Below are positions 11,254 to 22,082 of a DNA stretch of 64,000 nt, piece after piece (within the stretch, counting starts at the first letter, position 1; each line of letters starts with the position of its first letter). The position numbers were made by a program, and so were the translations under genes. Source of the DNA: Parastagonospora avenae f. sp. tritici 18332-5 (lineage: Eukaryota > Ascomycota > Dothideomycetes > Pleosporales > Phaeosphaeriaceae); assembly GCA_022559985.1 (NCBI GenBank), contig JAFJTR010000055.1:124001-188000 (forward strand), given 5' to 3'. The notes under the pieces were generated by a model. The model saw nothing but the letters and a program-made list of their open reading frames with translations. It searched no databases and was not told where the DNA came from.

Positions 11254-14200
11254 TCAAGACTTCTTCACCATATCTTGAAGCCGTCTTCGCCAACCATTGA
11301 ACTTCATACTGTCTTTCCTTGCCGCCTTGCTCACGTCTCGGGACAGTTCTGCCGTGTCAAGACCCAGATCTCTCATCTTCGCCTTCTCTGCTGCCGCCAC
11401 TCTGTCCTCCTCCAGCACCCGCCGGACATAAGCCAGCTCTGCAGCACAATTCTTCGTCGACGGATACTCGGCCCCATGCCTGTCCATGAACCACGCATAT
11501 GCGCGCTCAAACAGCGGTAGAGCGTCTTCATACTGCATCTGATCAAGAGCCAGTGTAGCTAGGCTGAATACACTATTGATGGTAGCGGGATCGTCTTTGC
11601 CCAGTACCTTCTCCTTCGATGCAAGCGCTTCTTGGTGCATGTGTACCGACTCGGTGTATCTGAGCTGTGACCGCAAGGTGTCGGCAAGTACAGACTTTTG
11701 CATCAATGCATATCGACTCTCGGGTCCGCCTTCTTCTACAATGAGTGCCAGTGCCTTTCTCTGGAGTTGCTCTGCTTCCGCCAGCTTGACAGGATCTGTG
11801 TATTCGCGACTCAGTGATCCACCTAGGTGCGTCATGCTCGCTACTGTCGCTGGGTGCTCTTCGCCATACGCCTTTATTCTGCCAGCTAACACTTGTCTGA
11901 AGATGACTTGTGCTTGTGCAAACTTTTCTTGACGATGCAAGGTTGTTCCTAATTCATTAAGAGTGCGGAAAGTGAATACATCCTCCTCGCCGTATACTCT
12001 GGAAGATAATGTGATTATCTCTCGAAACATCTTTTCGGCTTCTTCGAGACGACCACGATCACGCAATACTGAACCCAACTGGTTCATTGCCGTTAGTGTC
12101 CGATCATGGGTCTCTCCAAACACCTCTCTGTACAATGGAAGATATTCTCTGACCATGGTTTCCGCTTCGTCCAGTTTCCGCTGTGACAAGTTGTTCGCCA
12201 CCAGGGTGGTGGTATAGGTAAGTGTGTGTGGAGACTTATCACCCGCCTCTTCTCTCAACAGTGACACGACGTCTCGAAGAATAGTTTCTGCTTCTATCCA
12301 TCGCCCTCGGCAGTCGATAGCGCTTGCCATATTCCCTCTCATTATCAACGTCCTCAGATCACCTTCGCCACATGTCTCTCTTGACTGCTCATAGGCCTGT
12401 CGGAAGCTTTGCTCAGCAGCTTGATACCGACCTAATCCTGACTCGCACGAACCCAGTTGTTCCAACAACCTAACTCTGTTTTCCATGTTCCTTGCTTCCA
12501 AGAAATTTGTCATATGTATACCATGATTCAAGTATGCAAGCCTGAGGTCTCGGTTGCCAGAGCTCCCATTCAGCTTGATGTCCGCCAATCGTGCCAAGGC
12601 TATATCCAACCAGACAGTCCATTGTTGATGCACTTTGAGCCAAGCACGGATTGCTAAGTGGACCAGTGGATGGATATCAAACCTCTTGTAAGTCTGCGAA
12701 TATTTCCTTGGGGCTTCAGTTTTCGTGTTTCGCTCATTAATGAACGCATAAGCTTTCAACGTGCCGATGGCTCTTACGTGTTCTGTCTTGGTGTAATAAG
12801 GATGGAACATGTTTGAGCCAATGTCGTTGCTTGCCGTGCAGGCCATGAAGAACAAATGCTCCGCTGCTACAGGATCCTGCTTTTGAATCTGCTCGAATGA
12901 GATATACCATGTTTTAGCGACTGCATTAGTCGCCTCGCGGTATCGATGTTGGTCTTCAAAATCTTCGCTAAGGAGTTCGATGGCATCGTCTTCACCGCTT
13001 TCGTACAGCGTAATGTAGTCCTGTATAGTAATATCATTCCTGTTCATAAAAGCAGTTGCTTGGATGATGGCGAGAGCGTGGAAGGAGAGCAGCTCAAGTA
13101 AAGTTTCAGCCGTCCCGTGTTCTTTCAGCAGTTGAAGACGCTCCGGGTCCAGCCTTTTATTTAGTAATTCGATAGCTTCAACCCTTTCCAATCCCATCAA
13201 TGCCAAGGTATTTCTCTCGGCCAGCTTGACCGCTGCTGCACGTGTCCGCGTGGTGAAGATGATGGTGCCTCTACGGCTGTGAGGCAGAAAATCCACGAGC
13301 TTGTCATCTGGCTCACTAGGGTCGGAACTGCCCATGAGAATACTTGCATTGTCTGCATTGTCGACTACCATCAGCCAATGTCCCATGGTTTCGCTACTCA
13401 GTTTGGCCTTGACAAGTTGTTTGACATCAACAGTGTCATCCTCGATTCCGGAAATAGCCAGCACTCTTGCAACATTGAAATATGCCTGTTCGAAACTATC
13501 ACGGGAAAGAGCCGAAATCCAGAAAATTGCGCGAGTCGGTTGCAGCTCTTTCGTCCAGTATATGCTTTCTAGAGCAAGGGCTGTCTTCCCACAGCCACCG
13601 AGGCCGTAGATGGCAAGTCGCTGACCACCTTCAGAGTTGATGAAATTGCGAAGGTAATCGAGATGTGATTCTCTGCCTGAGAAAAACCGCGGCCTCTGTA
13701 ATGGCACGAGGTAAGGTGCTGAAATAGCATTAGCATGAAGCTCCATATGCGGCGTAGCTACCATATAACACGAACTTTGCGAATTTTCGACTGCACCTCT
13801 GAGTGTGTCTGCTTTTGTGTCACTTGCACGAACCAATCCTTGCTGCCGCAATCGATCCTTCGCGGAGGCATCGATCTCTCTTAACAAGCGACTCATCGCA
13901 TATTTTTGACCTTCACCATAGATGGTTATCATGTGGATACCGAACATACCCAGCAGTGAATAAACTTTGTCCTCTTCGTATGTTGTGTTGCGGCCTTTCA
14001 TCCACGACAACCGTTCCAGAACACTGAAATTACCGAGCGGCGTTGCTCTCAAAGCAGCCGATGCAATACCCGTGATTTCATGAATCTGTCGCTCAAGGCT
14101 TTGCCTATCACCCAATTGCTTGCCTTCTCGGGAAAAGAATTTGACACTTCGTGGGGCTAACAACTCTTGCAGAGTCCTTTACATCAGGTGACAACGTTAG

Positions 14201-14862
14201 CCGTGTGTAGGAACAATATGAAATAAACAAGGTTGCAAGCAAAGGCGTAAGATCTGGTTCTTTACTGCAAAGGGAGGTTTTCCAAATAAGTGAACGTACT
14301 GGAACAAGTCAGTGCGTGCCAAATATGATAAGCGCCGATCAGCAATTTGAGTGGCAGTAATGGAAAGCACCTGTGGCGATACCTTAACAAATTCACGGGA
14401 CGACACATAACTTTGTAAAAGGGGGACACTGACCCAGCCTCGAGTGAACCATAGACTCTTTCTGAAAGCAGGTTCCCATTCGTCGATCGTGCACCCTTCG
14501 ATTGTCGAAACGTCCCATAGATAGACATAACATTGGTCCGCAGCTTGGTACCAACGAAACATGGAATTGATCGCGTGTTGGAGCTCAGTGCCGTCGTTCT
14601 TGTTGATACAGCACGTATCCACCCAGACATGGTGAAGGCCATCGCGTTGCGCTTGCTGCACGCAGAAATGGATTTTGTCGTAGCCTTCCTTGCTCTTGCT
14701 TTTTGGCCTATTCACAGCGTTTCCTTCGAGATCATCAAAGGTGACCTCTTTGCCATGTTGCCATGTATGGGAGAGTATGGCATAAGGTGGGATCTGCTCT
14801 CCATCAGCGCGTTTTTCCGCAAGACTTAACTCTCCTGTGCTGCTGCACTTCAGAAGTCGCAT
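11254..14862 (-). CDS. HET / NB-ARC / TPR NOD-like receptor (heterokaryon-incompatibility type)
   Basis: Exon 1 (14862-14434, 143 codons) encodes a HET domain: PYAILSHTW at about 30-38, GLHHVWVDTCCINK, and INSMFRWYQAADQCYVYLWD. Exon 2 (from about 14175 to 11254) continues the HET signature TLQELLAPRSVKFF and SLLGMFGIHMITIYGEG. It then carries an NB-ARC NTPase with P-loop GLGGCGKT (about 334-341), Walker B WLMVVDNAD and the sensor GTIIFTTRTR. Next come a winged-helix-like region and at least six tetratricopeptide repeats of the kinesin-light-chain kind (GRWIEAETILRDVV, EEHPATVASMTHLG). Total length is about 1116 residues. Fungal proteins of this design sense non-self and trigger cell death through HET. 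The intron (about 258 nt) is odd: donor GTCAGT after the Trp codon and acceptor AAAG leave one extra G, so canonical splicing breaks the frame inside the invariant RGWTLQEL. The gene is functional only if splicing is shifted by one base; otherwise it is a pseudogene or two separate units. Confidence 0.8.
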
Positions 14863-15185
14863 CGTGTCTGCACATGAGGTGTACAGGTGCGGGGATCGAA
14901 GAAAGCATGTTGATAGGAATCCTATTGAAAGCAGGTGGGACGACTGCAGTTGCAGGGGTATTGGCGCCCTCGCTTGCCTGCTAATGAGCGTTGCCCAAGC
15001 CAATTTGGCCTGCAGAAGTAAACGCAGAGTGGCACGTGTGACATGGCGCAGGAAGAACGTTGATTTGCGGGAGAGAATGCAGGCCCAGGACGTGTAGGGG
15101 GCACAGTCGCTCGGCGAGGTTGTTACCTATCGTCGATACCGATGTTGCCGGATGAAATTCAAAATAATCTCTAGGGGTATCATTG
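14863..15185. other. short intergenic space, candidate NLR promoter
   Basis: These 323 nt lie between the NLR start and the stop of the cytochrome b5-domain gene, both on the minus strand. No distinct element was recognised. Confidence 0.4.
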
Positions 15186-16223
15186 CTAATCCATGTCTTC
15201 CAGACTTTCTCCAACGATCGTCGGTGTTGACTCCTCACTGACCATGATGCCGACCATGCACTCACCCAGCATGTTCTCCCAGTTGACCCACGGATGGACT
15301 TCCATGAAAAGTTTTGTACCGTCCTTACCTGCAGCTCGTCTGAGCTCGCCTTCGCCACCCGGGTGGAATGGCAGATATGGCGAAATGTTGTAGACCTTGC
15401 CCTGGTAGGCCGACCATGCCGGCTTGGATTTCCGACCGTTTTTCTCCTTCAGCATAGTGGGAGTTACGCGCATCAACGTCTCGACACCCGATAAGTTCTT
15501 TCCCGACTTCTGGAGATGTGCCCAGTCGAGCGGCGAGTGACCTGGTGATAGAAGCACTTTGCCGCGCGCATTGGGCGTGTTCGCCGTGGGCCGACTAGAG
15601 GCAGGCAGGCCCAGGCTGCTACCAGAAACTGGTGGCCCGCGGTTCGGTAGCGGGCCGCGATTCGGTAGAGGACCTGTGGTGGGTACACGCATAGTGGGCA
15701 GTGCGCGTAGATTGGAAGGCGCGACTCGCGGGGGTGGCATGAGAGATGAAGCGGCGGGTTTCATGGGCGGGGCCATGAGGTTCGGCGTTGGTGGCGGGGC
15801 CATGGCGAAGGCGGGAGCCCGTCCACCAGCTCTTTGGGCCGAGTTCAGGGCAGGAAATGAGGGCGGTGGCAGGTTGTCTTCTTCGTCATCGTCGCTCTCA
15901 TCTGAACTCTGATGCGAGTCGAGCGTGAAGGTAGGAACTGCAGGCACATTTGGCGGCTCTTGTGGCGCGGCTTTGGGCGTGGTTTGTGGCGAGTTCTCCG
16001 AGGAAGCATTGTTTGTCGTGTCGCGTGTGGTGCGATCCTGCAACTCGATGTGTCGCTGTTCATTTGGGGTTTTGTGCTGCGTTTCGCCGCCCTGCGACTT
16101 GTCCAGCCGCGAGCTCGCCGCACCATCTTTCGCTTGGGCATACAGTGCGGGCCATGTTGACGGTGGGTGGTGGTAGAACAGGAACGACAGCGATATGGCG
16201 AGTATGGAGACCGCAAAGATCAT
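15186..16223 (-). CDS. cytochrome b5 heme-binding domain protein, membrane-anchored
   Basis: This single exon of 345 residues starts at the ATG at 16223. Residues 1-18 form a hydrophobic segment (IFAVSILAISLSFLFYHH), likely a signal anchor. Residues about 25-235 are a Pro/Ser-rich disordered linker with a small tandem duplication, PLPNRG repeated twice. The C-terminal 100 residues are a cytochrome b5 domain: WAHLQKSGKNLSGV, WSAYQGKVYNISPYLPFHPGG (heme His in HPGG) and the second axial His in FMEVHPWVNWE. The spacing matches the b5 domain of NCB5OR/oca8-type proteins, where HPGG precedes HxWVN. No reductase domain is present, so it must receive electrons from a partner. The substrate is unknown. 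It is divergent from the NPT1 gene, with 409 nt between the starts. Confidence 0.85.
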   Translation of the reverse strand: MIFAVSILAISLSFLFYHHPPSTWPALYAQAKDGAASSRLDKSQGGETQHKTPNEQRHIELQDRTTRDTTNNASSENSPQTTPKAAPQEPPNVPAVPTFTLDSHQSSDESDDDEEDNLPPPSFPALNSAQRAGGRAPAFAMAPPPTPNLMAPPMKPAASSLMPPPRVAPSNLRALPTMRVPTTGPLPNRGPLPNRGPPVSGSSLGLPASSRPTANTPNARGKVLLSPGHSPLDWAHLQKSGKNLSGVETLMRVTPTMLKEKNGRKSKPAWSAYQGKVYNISPYLPFHPGGEGELRRAAGKDGTKLFMEVHPWVNWENMLGECMVGIMVSEESTPTIVGESLEDMD

Positions 16224-16632
16224 ATCTCAGTGTGAAGAAGGAGGAGGGGAAGCGGACCCTGAGCGATAGTTTGATGTCGGCACCGAAATCCAGACGCCCA
16301 TAGCTTACAAGACCCTTGCAGACATGCTGTAGGGCTGAAGCACCATAGCGCTAATGACCTCACACGCTGCATGCCGTCACCATGCAATCCATAGGTATGG
16401 TGAGCCTCAAGTCTCGGCAGTGATTGGAATTTTCTTTTGGACTTTGCCCCGTGAGTCGCCCACTGCGAGCCGCGGCCGAGCCCTGATGTAATACTCTTTG
16501 TGATCCATGGGGCTGAAGTTACTATCATCATAAAGGTCGCGCTTGCCCCCACCACCCCTCTATCTACCTCAATTGGAAGCTTCCACTCACAACTTCAATT
16601 GTTTGGACGCGCAGCAAGCGCACAACAACAAG
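16224..16632. promoter_or_regulatory. bidirectional promoter, cytochrome b5-domain gene / NPT1
   Basis: The starts of two divergent genes lie 409 nt apart, so both promoters must sit here. No TATA box is obvious. Confidence 0.45.
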
Positions 16633-18211
16633 ATGGCGGAGAATATTGCCAACGTGCCCGAGGGCGTATCGTCGCTTTTGGACACGGATCTCTACAAGCT
16701 GACTATGCAATGCTGCATCCTCAAGTTTTTCCCAGATGTCTCAGTCACATATGGCTTCACCAACCGCACACCAGAAAAGAAGCTCAACCGCGCAGCTTTC
16801 AGGTGGCTCCAAGCGCAAGTTGCGAGTATGCAGAACGCATGTCATATCTAGCTCTTTGCTAATATCAGACAGAGCTCGAGAATATACGTGTCACCGACGA
16901 GGAACTCAGCTTTCTGAAGAAGACCTGCCCATATCTGAACGCACAATACCTACATTTCCTGTCCACATTCAAACTACAGCCCTCGAAGCAGCTGAGATTA
17001 GAGTTCAATGCGACCGACGATACCAGCGCCGACAGCGACCTGGGCGACTTCCGCATACACACCGAAGGCCTGTGGCTTGACACCATACTCTACGAGATCC
17101 CACTTCTCGCCCTTGTCAGTGAAGCATACTTCAAATTCGTTGAAACAGATTGGAGCTACGAAGGCCAGGTCGACAAAGCGTACCAGAAAGGACGCACGTT
17201 GCTGGAAGGCGGTTGCATTGTTTCCGAGTTCGGATCGCGAAGACGGCGCGACTACCACACCCAAGATCTGGTACTGCAGGGTCTCCGTCGGGCGGCAGAT
17301 GAGGGTCAGAAGGCTAGCTGGCCAGGCAAGTTGACAGGCTCGAGCAATGTCCACTTTGCCATGAAGCACGATCTTCTACCCATCGGAACGGTTGCCCACG
17401 AGTGGTTCATGGGTGTGGCTGCTATCACGAATGACTACGAGAATGCGAATGAGATTGCGCTGGAGTATTGGACGGCCACGTTTGGCGAAGGCGTCTTGAG
17501 CATTGCGCTTACAGATACCTTTGGCACGCCGACATTCTTGAGGGCATTCAAGAAGCAGATTCCAGCGGTCACAACAGCTATACCAGGAGGTGCCACTACA
17601 ATGCCATCTGCGACGGCAACAACGAACCCTGATGCTGTGCAAACAATGGCTTCCACCAAGCCGCCGATTGAAGCTCCAATTCATGAGACTGCGGATTCAC
17701 GGAATACGTATGCGCAAACCTTCGTCGGAGTTCGCCAAGACTCTGGAGATCCTCTAGACTTCATCAAGATGATGCGTGAATTCTATGATAGAGAAGACAT
17801 CAAAGACAAGAAGACGATCGTCTTCTCCGACTCGCTGAACATCGAATTATGCTTCAAGTACAAGGCAGCAGCCGAAGCACAAGGCTTCCAACCTACGTTT
17901 GGTGTCGGAACGTTCCTGACTAGTAAGTGGATTTCCGAAAAATGGACATAGTACTCCAACAGCTGACAATGACAGATGATTTCGTAGAAAAGTCGACAGG
18001 TAAGAAGTCAGTGCCCTTGAACATCGTCATCAAGATCGCCTCGGCATCGGGCCGCCACGCGGTCAAGATCAGCGACAACATCGGCAAGAACACGGGTGAT
18101 AAGGCAACAGTGGATGACGTGAAGCGCCGGCTCGGCTACACAGAGAAGGAATGGGCTGGCGGTGATGAGAAAACAAGATGGGGCAGCTCTGGCCAGTCAG
18201 CTGAGAAGTAG
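16633..18211 (+). CDS. NPT1: nicotinate phosphoribosyltransferase
   Basis: Exons are 16633-16818, 16869-17922 and 17976-18211, giving 491 residues. Intron 1 has an atypical donor (GTTGCG) but a good branch and acceptor (TTGCTAATATCAG); intron 2 is GTAAGT...GACAG. The enzyme condenses nicotinate with PRPP, with ATP hydrolysis, to nicotinate mononucleotide in the Preiss-Handler NAD salvage pathway. Family marks are LLDTDLYKLTMQ at the N-terminus, EGGCIVSEFGSRRRRDYHTQ, VAHEWFMGVAAI, the phosphate-binding VRQDSGDPLDF, FSDSLN and KISDNIGKN. An insertion rich in Thr/Ala (about residues 315-355) separates the core halves, a common feature of fungal orthologues. The start is the ATG just before the family N-terminus. 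Confidence is high. Confidence 0.95.
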
Positions 18212-19015
18212 GGAAGAGACGTCCCATGAGCACAAAGATAGTTTGCTTGACTGTGCATGTACATATACCCCGGATGAAGTGGCAAGACCGAAGATACCCA
18301 ACCAACAGGATAGAGGCTTGCTCGAGCTGAACTGGAGTCTGCAAGGCTGAGTCTAGCGTGGGACCCCGAGTTGCTGACGGATCGTAAGTGGGGAGTTTTG
18401 GATCTCATCTGAAGAGCATGGAGACTCTCCTAAGACATGGAACTCGATATAGTAGGAATTCAGGAATACGACTGTCTTCACAGCCATCGTCCCTCAAGGG
18501 TACAACAAGAACTTCCAAGGTTACAAGATGTACTCCGGAGTAGGTAGATCAAGCAACGATGGCCACTCAGCAGGAAGGCGCAAGTGCCAAATTTAGAGAC
18601 AGGCGGCGAGCCACTCAACCCGCCATTAGCCTCGCGAGTTAGCGCGACCCACTCTGCAGCGCCAATCGTACATGAGATGGAATCCGAACATTCAGCCCCA
18701 ATGGACACGACGACTTTGCTGCTTCTTTAGTTCTTGACGTCTCTTCCCTCCGCAGCCTTTCGACTTCTGCATTGAATACTCGCTGTTTCACATTAATCCG
18801 CATTGCTCTTCAAGTAGTGCGTTTGGCCGATCGACTACCGTTTGCACGCGCCGGCACACCGTTGTCTCAGGAGAGATCTCAGTCGCCCACATACCATACA
18901 GGGCCGGTTTCAGCATGAGTGTAGGTCGCCTCGCCTTCTCCAACCACTACTGCGTTTGATCGCGTCCTCTTTTCACATCAATTCGCATCGCTCTTCAATT
19001 CTCCTTACTAACGAC
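18212..19015. other. intergenic region between NPT1 and the SNARE gene
   Basis: These 804 nt hold the NPT1 3' flank and the pyrimidine-rich SNARE 5' flank. A 5'-UTR intron is possible near 18915-19010, but no clear splice pair stands out. Nothing else is recognised. Confidence 0.45.
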
Positions 19016-20069
19016 ATGAACGACCAGTACGTTAACAACGGTGGTTACAACCGCGTGGAGGATCGCAACAACCCGTTCAACGACGAACGCAATACAGATG
19101 GTAATCTACCCTTCGGCCACTGCCCTGTTATATCCTCTGACACCTTACAGTCGAAATGCAGCGTTACCACAACCCCAACGCAATTCTCGACGAGTGCCGC
19201 GAAGTCGACCGCGCCCTCGATCAGCTCGACCAGGACCTTAACAACCTCGATGGCGTCTTCAGGAGATCGCTGGCACGCCCTGATATGCCCTCGGGCGAGA
19301 TCAACAGGCTCAGCTCGGATATTATGACAAGCTACCGCGGTCTCGTGAGCCGCGTGAAAAACATGAAGTCGAAGCCCGCATCTGGCGAATCTAGGAACGC
19401 TCCCCAAGTGGGAAAGATAGACCGCAGGCTCAAGGCGACAATCCACAGGTACCAGACGCTCGAGTCGGACTTCAGGAACCAGTCTCAGGCAGCTGCTGAG
19501 CGTCAATATCGGATCGTGCGTCCTGATGCGACAGAAGCAGAGGTCAGGGAAGCAGTTGCTGACCCCGATGCGCCTATCTTCCAGCAAGCTGTACGTACCT
19601 GAACACTTGACTTTCTGCTCCTAGTATTCTTGCTTACATTTCTCAGCTTCTCAGCTCCGACCGCCGCGGCCAGGCTAGCTCCACTCTGCGCAACGTCAAG
19701 GAGCGCCACGAAGCGATCCAGAACATCGAGCGCCAGATGGTCGAGCTCGCCCAGCTGTTCCAGGACCTCGACACCATGGTGCAGCAGCAGGAACCTCTCG
19801 TCGCCGACATCGAGCAGAAGGGCGAGGAGGTGCGCGAGAACATGACCAAGGGCAACGAGGAGATTAGCACAGCGATCGTCAGTGCGCGCTCACGCAACAG
19901 GAAGAAGTGGTGGTGCCTGCTCATCTGCATCATCATCCTCATCATCATTGCGGTTGCGGTCGCGGTCGTCGTCACAAACGGCCAGAAGGCTAAGGAAGCA
20001 ACGTAAGTGCCCCTTGCATACTGTTCCAGCCTGCACTATCCTAACAGCGACAATAGCACCCCAGCATAA
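19016..20069 (+). CDS. SSO1: plasma-membrane Qa-SNARE (syntaxin, Sso1/2-type)
   Basis: Exons are 19016-19100, 19151-19590, 19647-20002 and 20057-20069, 297 residues. An Habc region runs from about residue 30 (ILDECREVDRALDQLDQDLN) with KIDRRLKATIHRYQ. The SNARE helix is RHEAIQNIERQMVELAQLFQ, with the zero-layer Gln in LFQDLD. A C-terminal anchor (WWCLLICIIILIIIAVAVAVV) ends the protein. It drives fusion of secretory vesicles at the hyphal tip together with Sec9 and Snc1 homologues (family knowledge). Reading through the last donor (GTAAGT) gives a stop at 20004-20006 after KEAT. Splicing to CAATAG, with an ideal CTAAC branch, gives TTPA and a stop at 20069. Both frames are intact; I chose the spliced form because the signals are strong. 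The luminal tail would be 11-14 residues either way. Confidence 0.9.
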
Positions 20070-20576
20070 ACCTTTCCCTCTAATCACAACCTCACATATC
20101 CGCCATCTCTACCGAACAGCTCTCTCTTCATCCAGGCTGGACCCGTACACTGTATAATTCCCCGTTTCATGGGGGGATGTGCATATCCTCCCCACACACC
20201 CCTCCAATCAGCTGTTCCTCTCCAAAATACCGTCCTTCCATCCATCTCTGTTTTGTATAAGTCTCGAAGGAAATTGCGTCAATCACGCTTTTTTTGTTTG
20301 TATACACGGGCGCTCAGGCGCACCACATATGTTCAGTGGCATGGAAGTTGCCCACCTGGCTTGCTTGCATCGCACTACTGCATTACTTGAGATTGGTGCA
20401 GGGTCATTATTGAGATTCGAAAATCAGAAAGGAAACGATTTCGAAATGTTATGTGGATGAGTGATGTGATGTGTTGTGATGTTTTGAATCAAGCATGTCT
20501 TTTGTGATGAAAGATGTACATGGGAGTAAATACATACATTCTTGTACATTGACGACATGCTGATGCCCACAGTACT
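20070..20576. other. convergent 3' flanks
   Basis: This is 507 nt between the SNARE stop and the stop of the RS-rich gene on the opposite strand. It is AT-rich towards 20460-20560. No gene is seen. Confidence 0.45.
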
Positions 20577-21899
20577 TCACTTCAATCGCCCCCAATCAGC
20601 TTTCAACTCTACATCTCCGTCTTCGTCGACAACCTTTCCTCTGTCCCATTCCCTCGCCTGTCCACGCTTCGTCCACGTAACGTCCTCTTCATCCTTCACG
20701 TCGCCCTTCTCCCACCTCCTCACCTGCTCGTCCGTGAATCCAGCCGCCCTGAGTCTATCCGCGCCTTGCTGCTTGAAGCGCTGGCGGTCACGAAACGACT
20801 CCACCGCATCGCCCCACTCATCTTCCGCGTCGGAAGTGGGTCGAACGTCGACAGTCGGGTCATATGCGGAGGAGAAGCGCGAATCCATGCCCATTGAGTT
20901 CGCCTTGTGTGCGCCGCGGCCACGGGAGCGTACGGAGGGTTCTATATGTGGTGGGAGGGGTCCGACGATGGCTTCGAGGGGGTCAGAGTCCGAACGAGGT
21001 GTTGGAGAGCGTCGCTTTGATTTGCCTGAAGCTTTGCGATCTTCATTTTTGCGATGGGTTCGGCGCGGAGATCGTGATCGTGATCGCGACCGTTGTCTGC
21101 GCTTCTTGTCGGTCCGGATTGAATGCGATGACCTGGAGCGGGGGCGGGAGGAAGATCTGGAGCGAGATCGGCGTCGCTTATGACCTTGGGTCGACTTGTG
21201 CTTTCTTTGCGATCGGCCTATGTCGCTGTGACTTTCGGTGTCGTGTCGGCGCCGACGGTCTCTTTCGCGATGGGAGTCGGAGTGTCCTGACCTTTCCCTG
21301 CTTTCCTCCCGCTTCCGTTTATCGCGGCCGTGGTCCCTGCTTCTGCTGCGATGCCTTTGATCGCGGGAGTCTAGCAACCGCTCTCCGTGCTTATGTCCGT
21401 TCCTATGCCTGTCACTGCGCCCTCTATCATCTGTACGGCGGTGAGACGGTCCGGAATGTGGTTCCTCCTCATCACTCAGAACAGGCGTCAAGCGCCCCTC
21501 TGCCTTCCTCTCTTTCTTGATGTCTTCATTCTCTTGCGTCCGTATTCTCTCTCGGTTCATGCGCTTCAGACGCGCGCTTGATTCTTCAGCCTCCCTGGCA
21601 AGCAATGCAGAGTTGTGACTGTCGGTCTGGCGGATAATGTGTCGCAAGAAGTTCGTGTTTGGTTTCGGCGCGCCAGATTTCGATCTAATGTCAGTGAGAC
21701 GGCTGCTATATAATCGTGAAGCGTAATATGTACTTTATCCCATAATACAATTGCGACAGGAAGCGCCTGTGAGGCATTCAACGCACCTCTTCGGATTGAA
21801 GGCATCGATGCCGAGTAGCTCGTATTTCTTCTTCGCATTCTGAGCGTCCTGCTTCAACAGGCTCGCAACATACTCGTCGTCATCAACAGGTCCAGCCAT
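20577..21899 (-). CDS. RS-rich nuclear protein, NKAPD1-like
   Basis: Exons are 21899-21787 and 21684-20577, joined across a 102-nt intron (GTGCGT...ATTAG), giving 406 residues. The N-terminus reads DEYVASLLKQDAQNAKKKYE, then PKPNTNFLRHIIRQTDSHN and LLAREAEESSARLKRM. The FLRxxIRxTDxHN segment resembles the start of human NKAPD1. The middle is an extended Arg/Ser/Asp/His tract (RSRDHGRDKRKR, RSRSRSRSPRRTHRK) typical of speckle or splicing proteins. A conserved C-terminal block follows: DEWGDAVESFRDRQRFKQQG and FTDEQVRRWEKGD. A role in pre-mRNA processing is inferred from the RS tract only. The start lies 183 nt from the divergent Sos7 gene. Confidence 0.75.
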
Positions 21900-22082
21900 C
21901 GTGTGGGTAGAGGCTACAGAAGAGTGACCGAGTAATGGTGGAGCGACGATGAGTGATTTCATAGGGCACTGCGGACGCTAGTCCCTTGTTGGTAACTACC
22001 GCGGGCAGGCGCGTTCGATGAACAACAAACACCCCTCCACATCACGCATTCTTCGTGTACTTTTATTGAACAGCATTCGAAC
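21900..22082. promoter_or_regulatory. compact bidirectional promoter, RS-rich gene / sos7
   Basis: Only 183 nt separate the two divergent start codons, so both promoters and both 5' UTRs must share this space. Confidence 0.5.

Noticed and set aside
20864..21520. 218-codon plus-strand frame with hydrophobic pieces
   Set aside because: Antisense of the RS-rich tract; SR codons read as Cys/Val/Ala/Leu on the complement.
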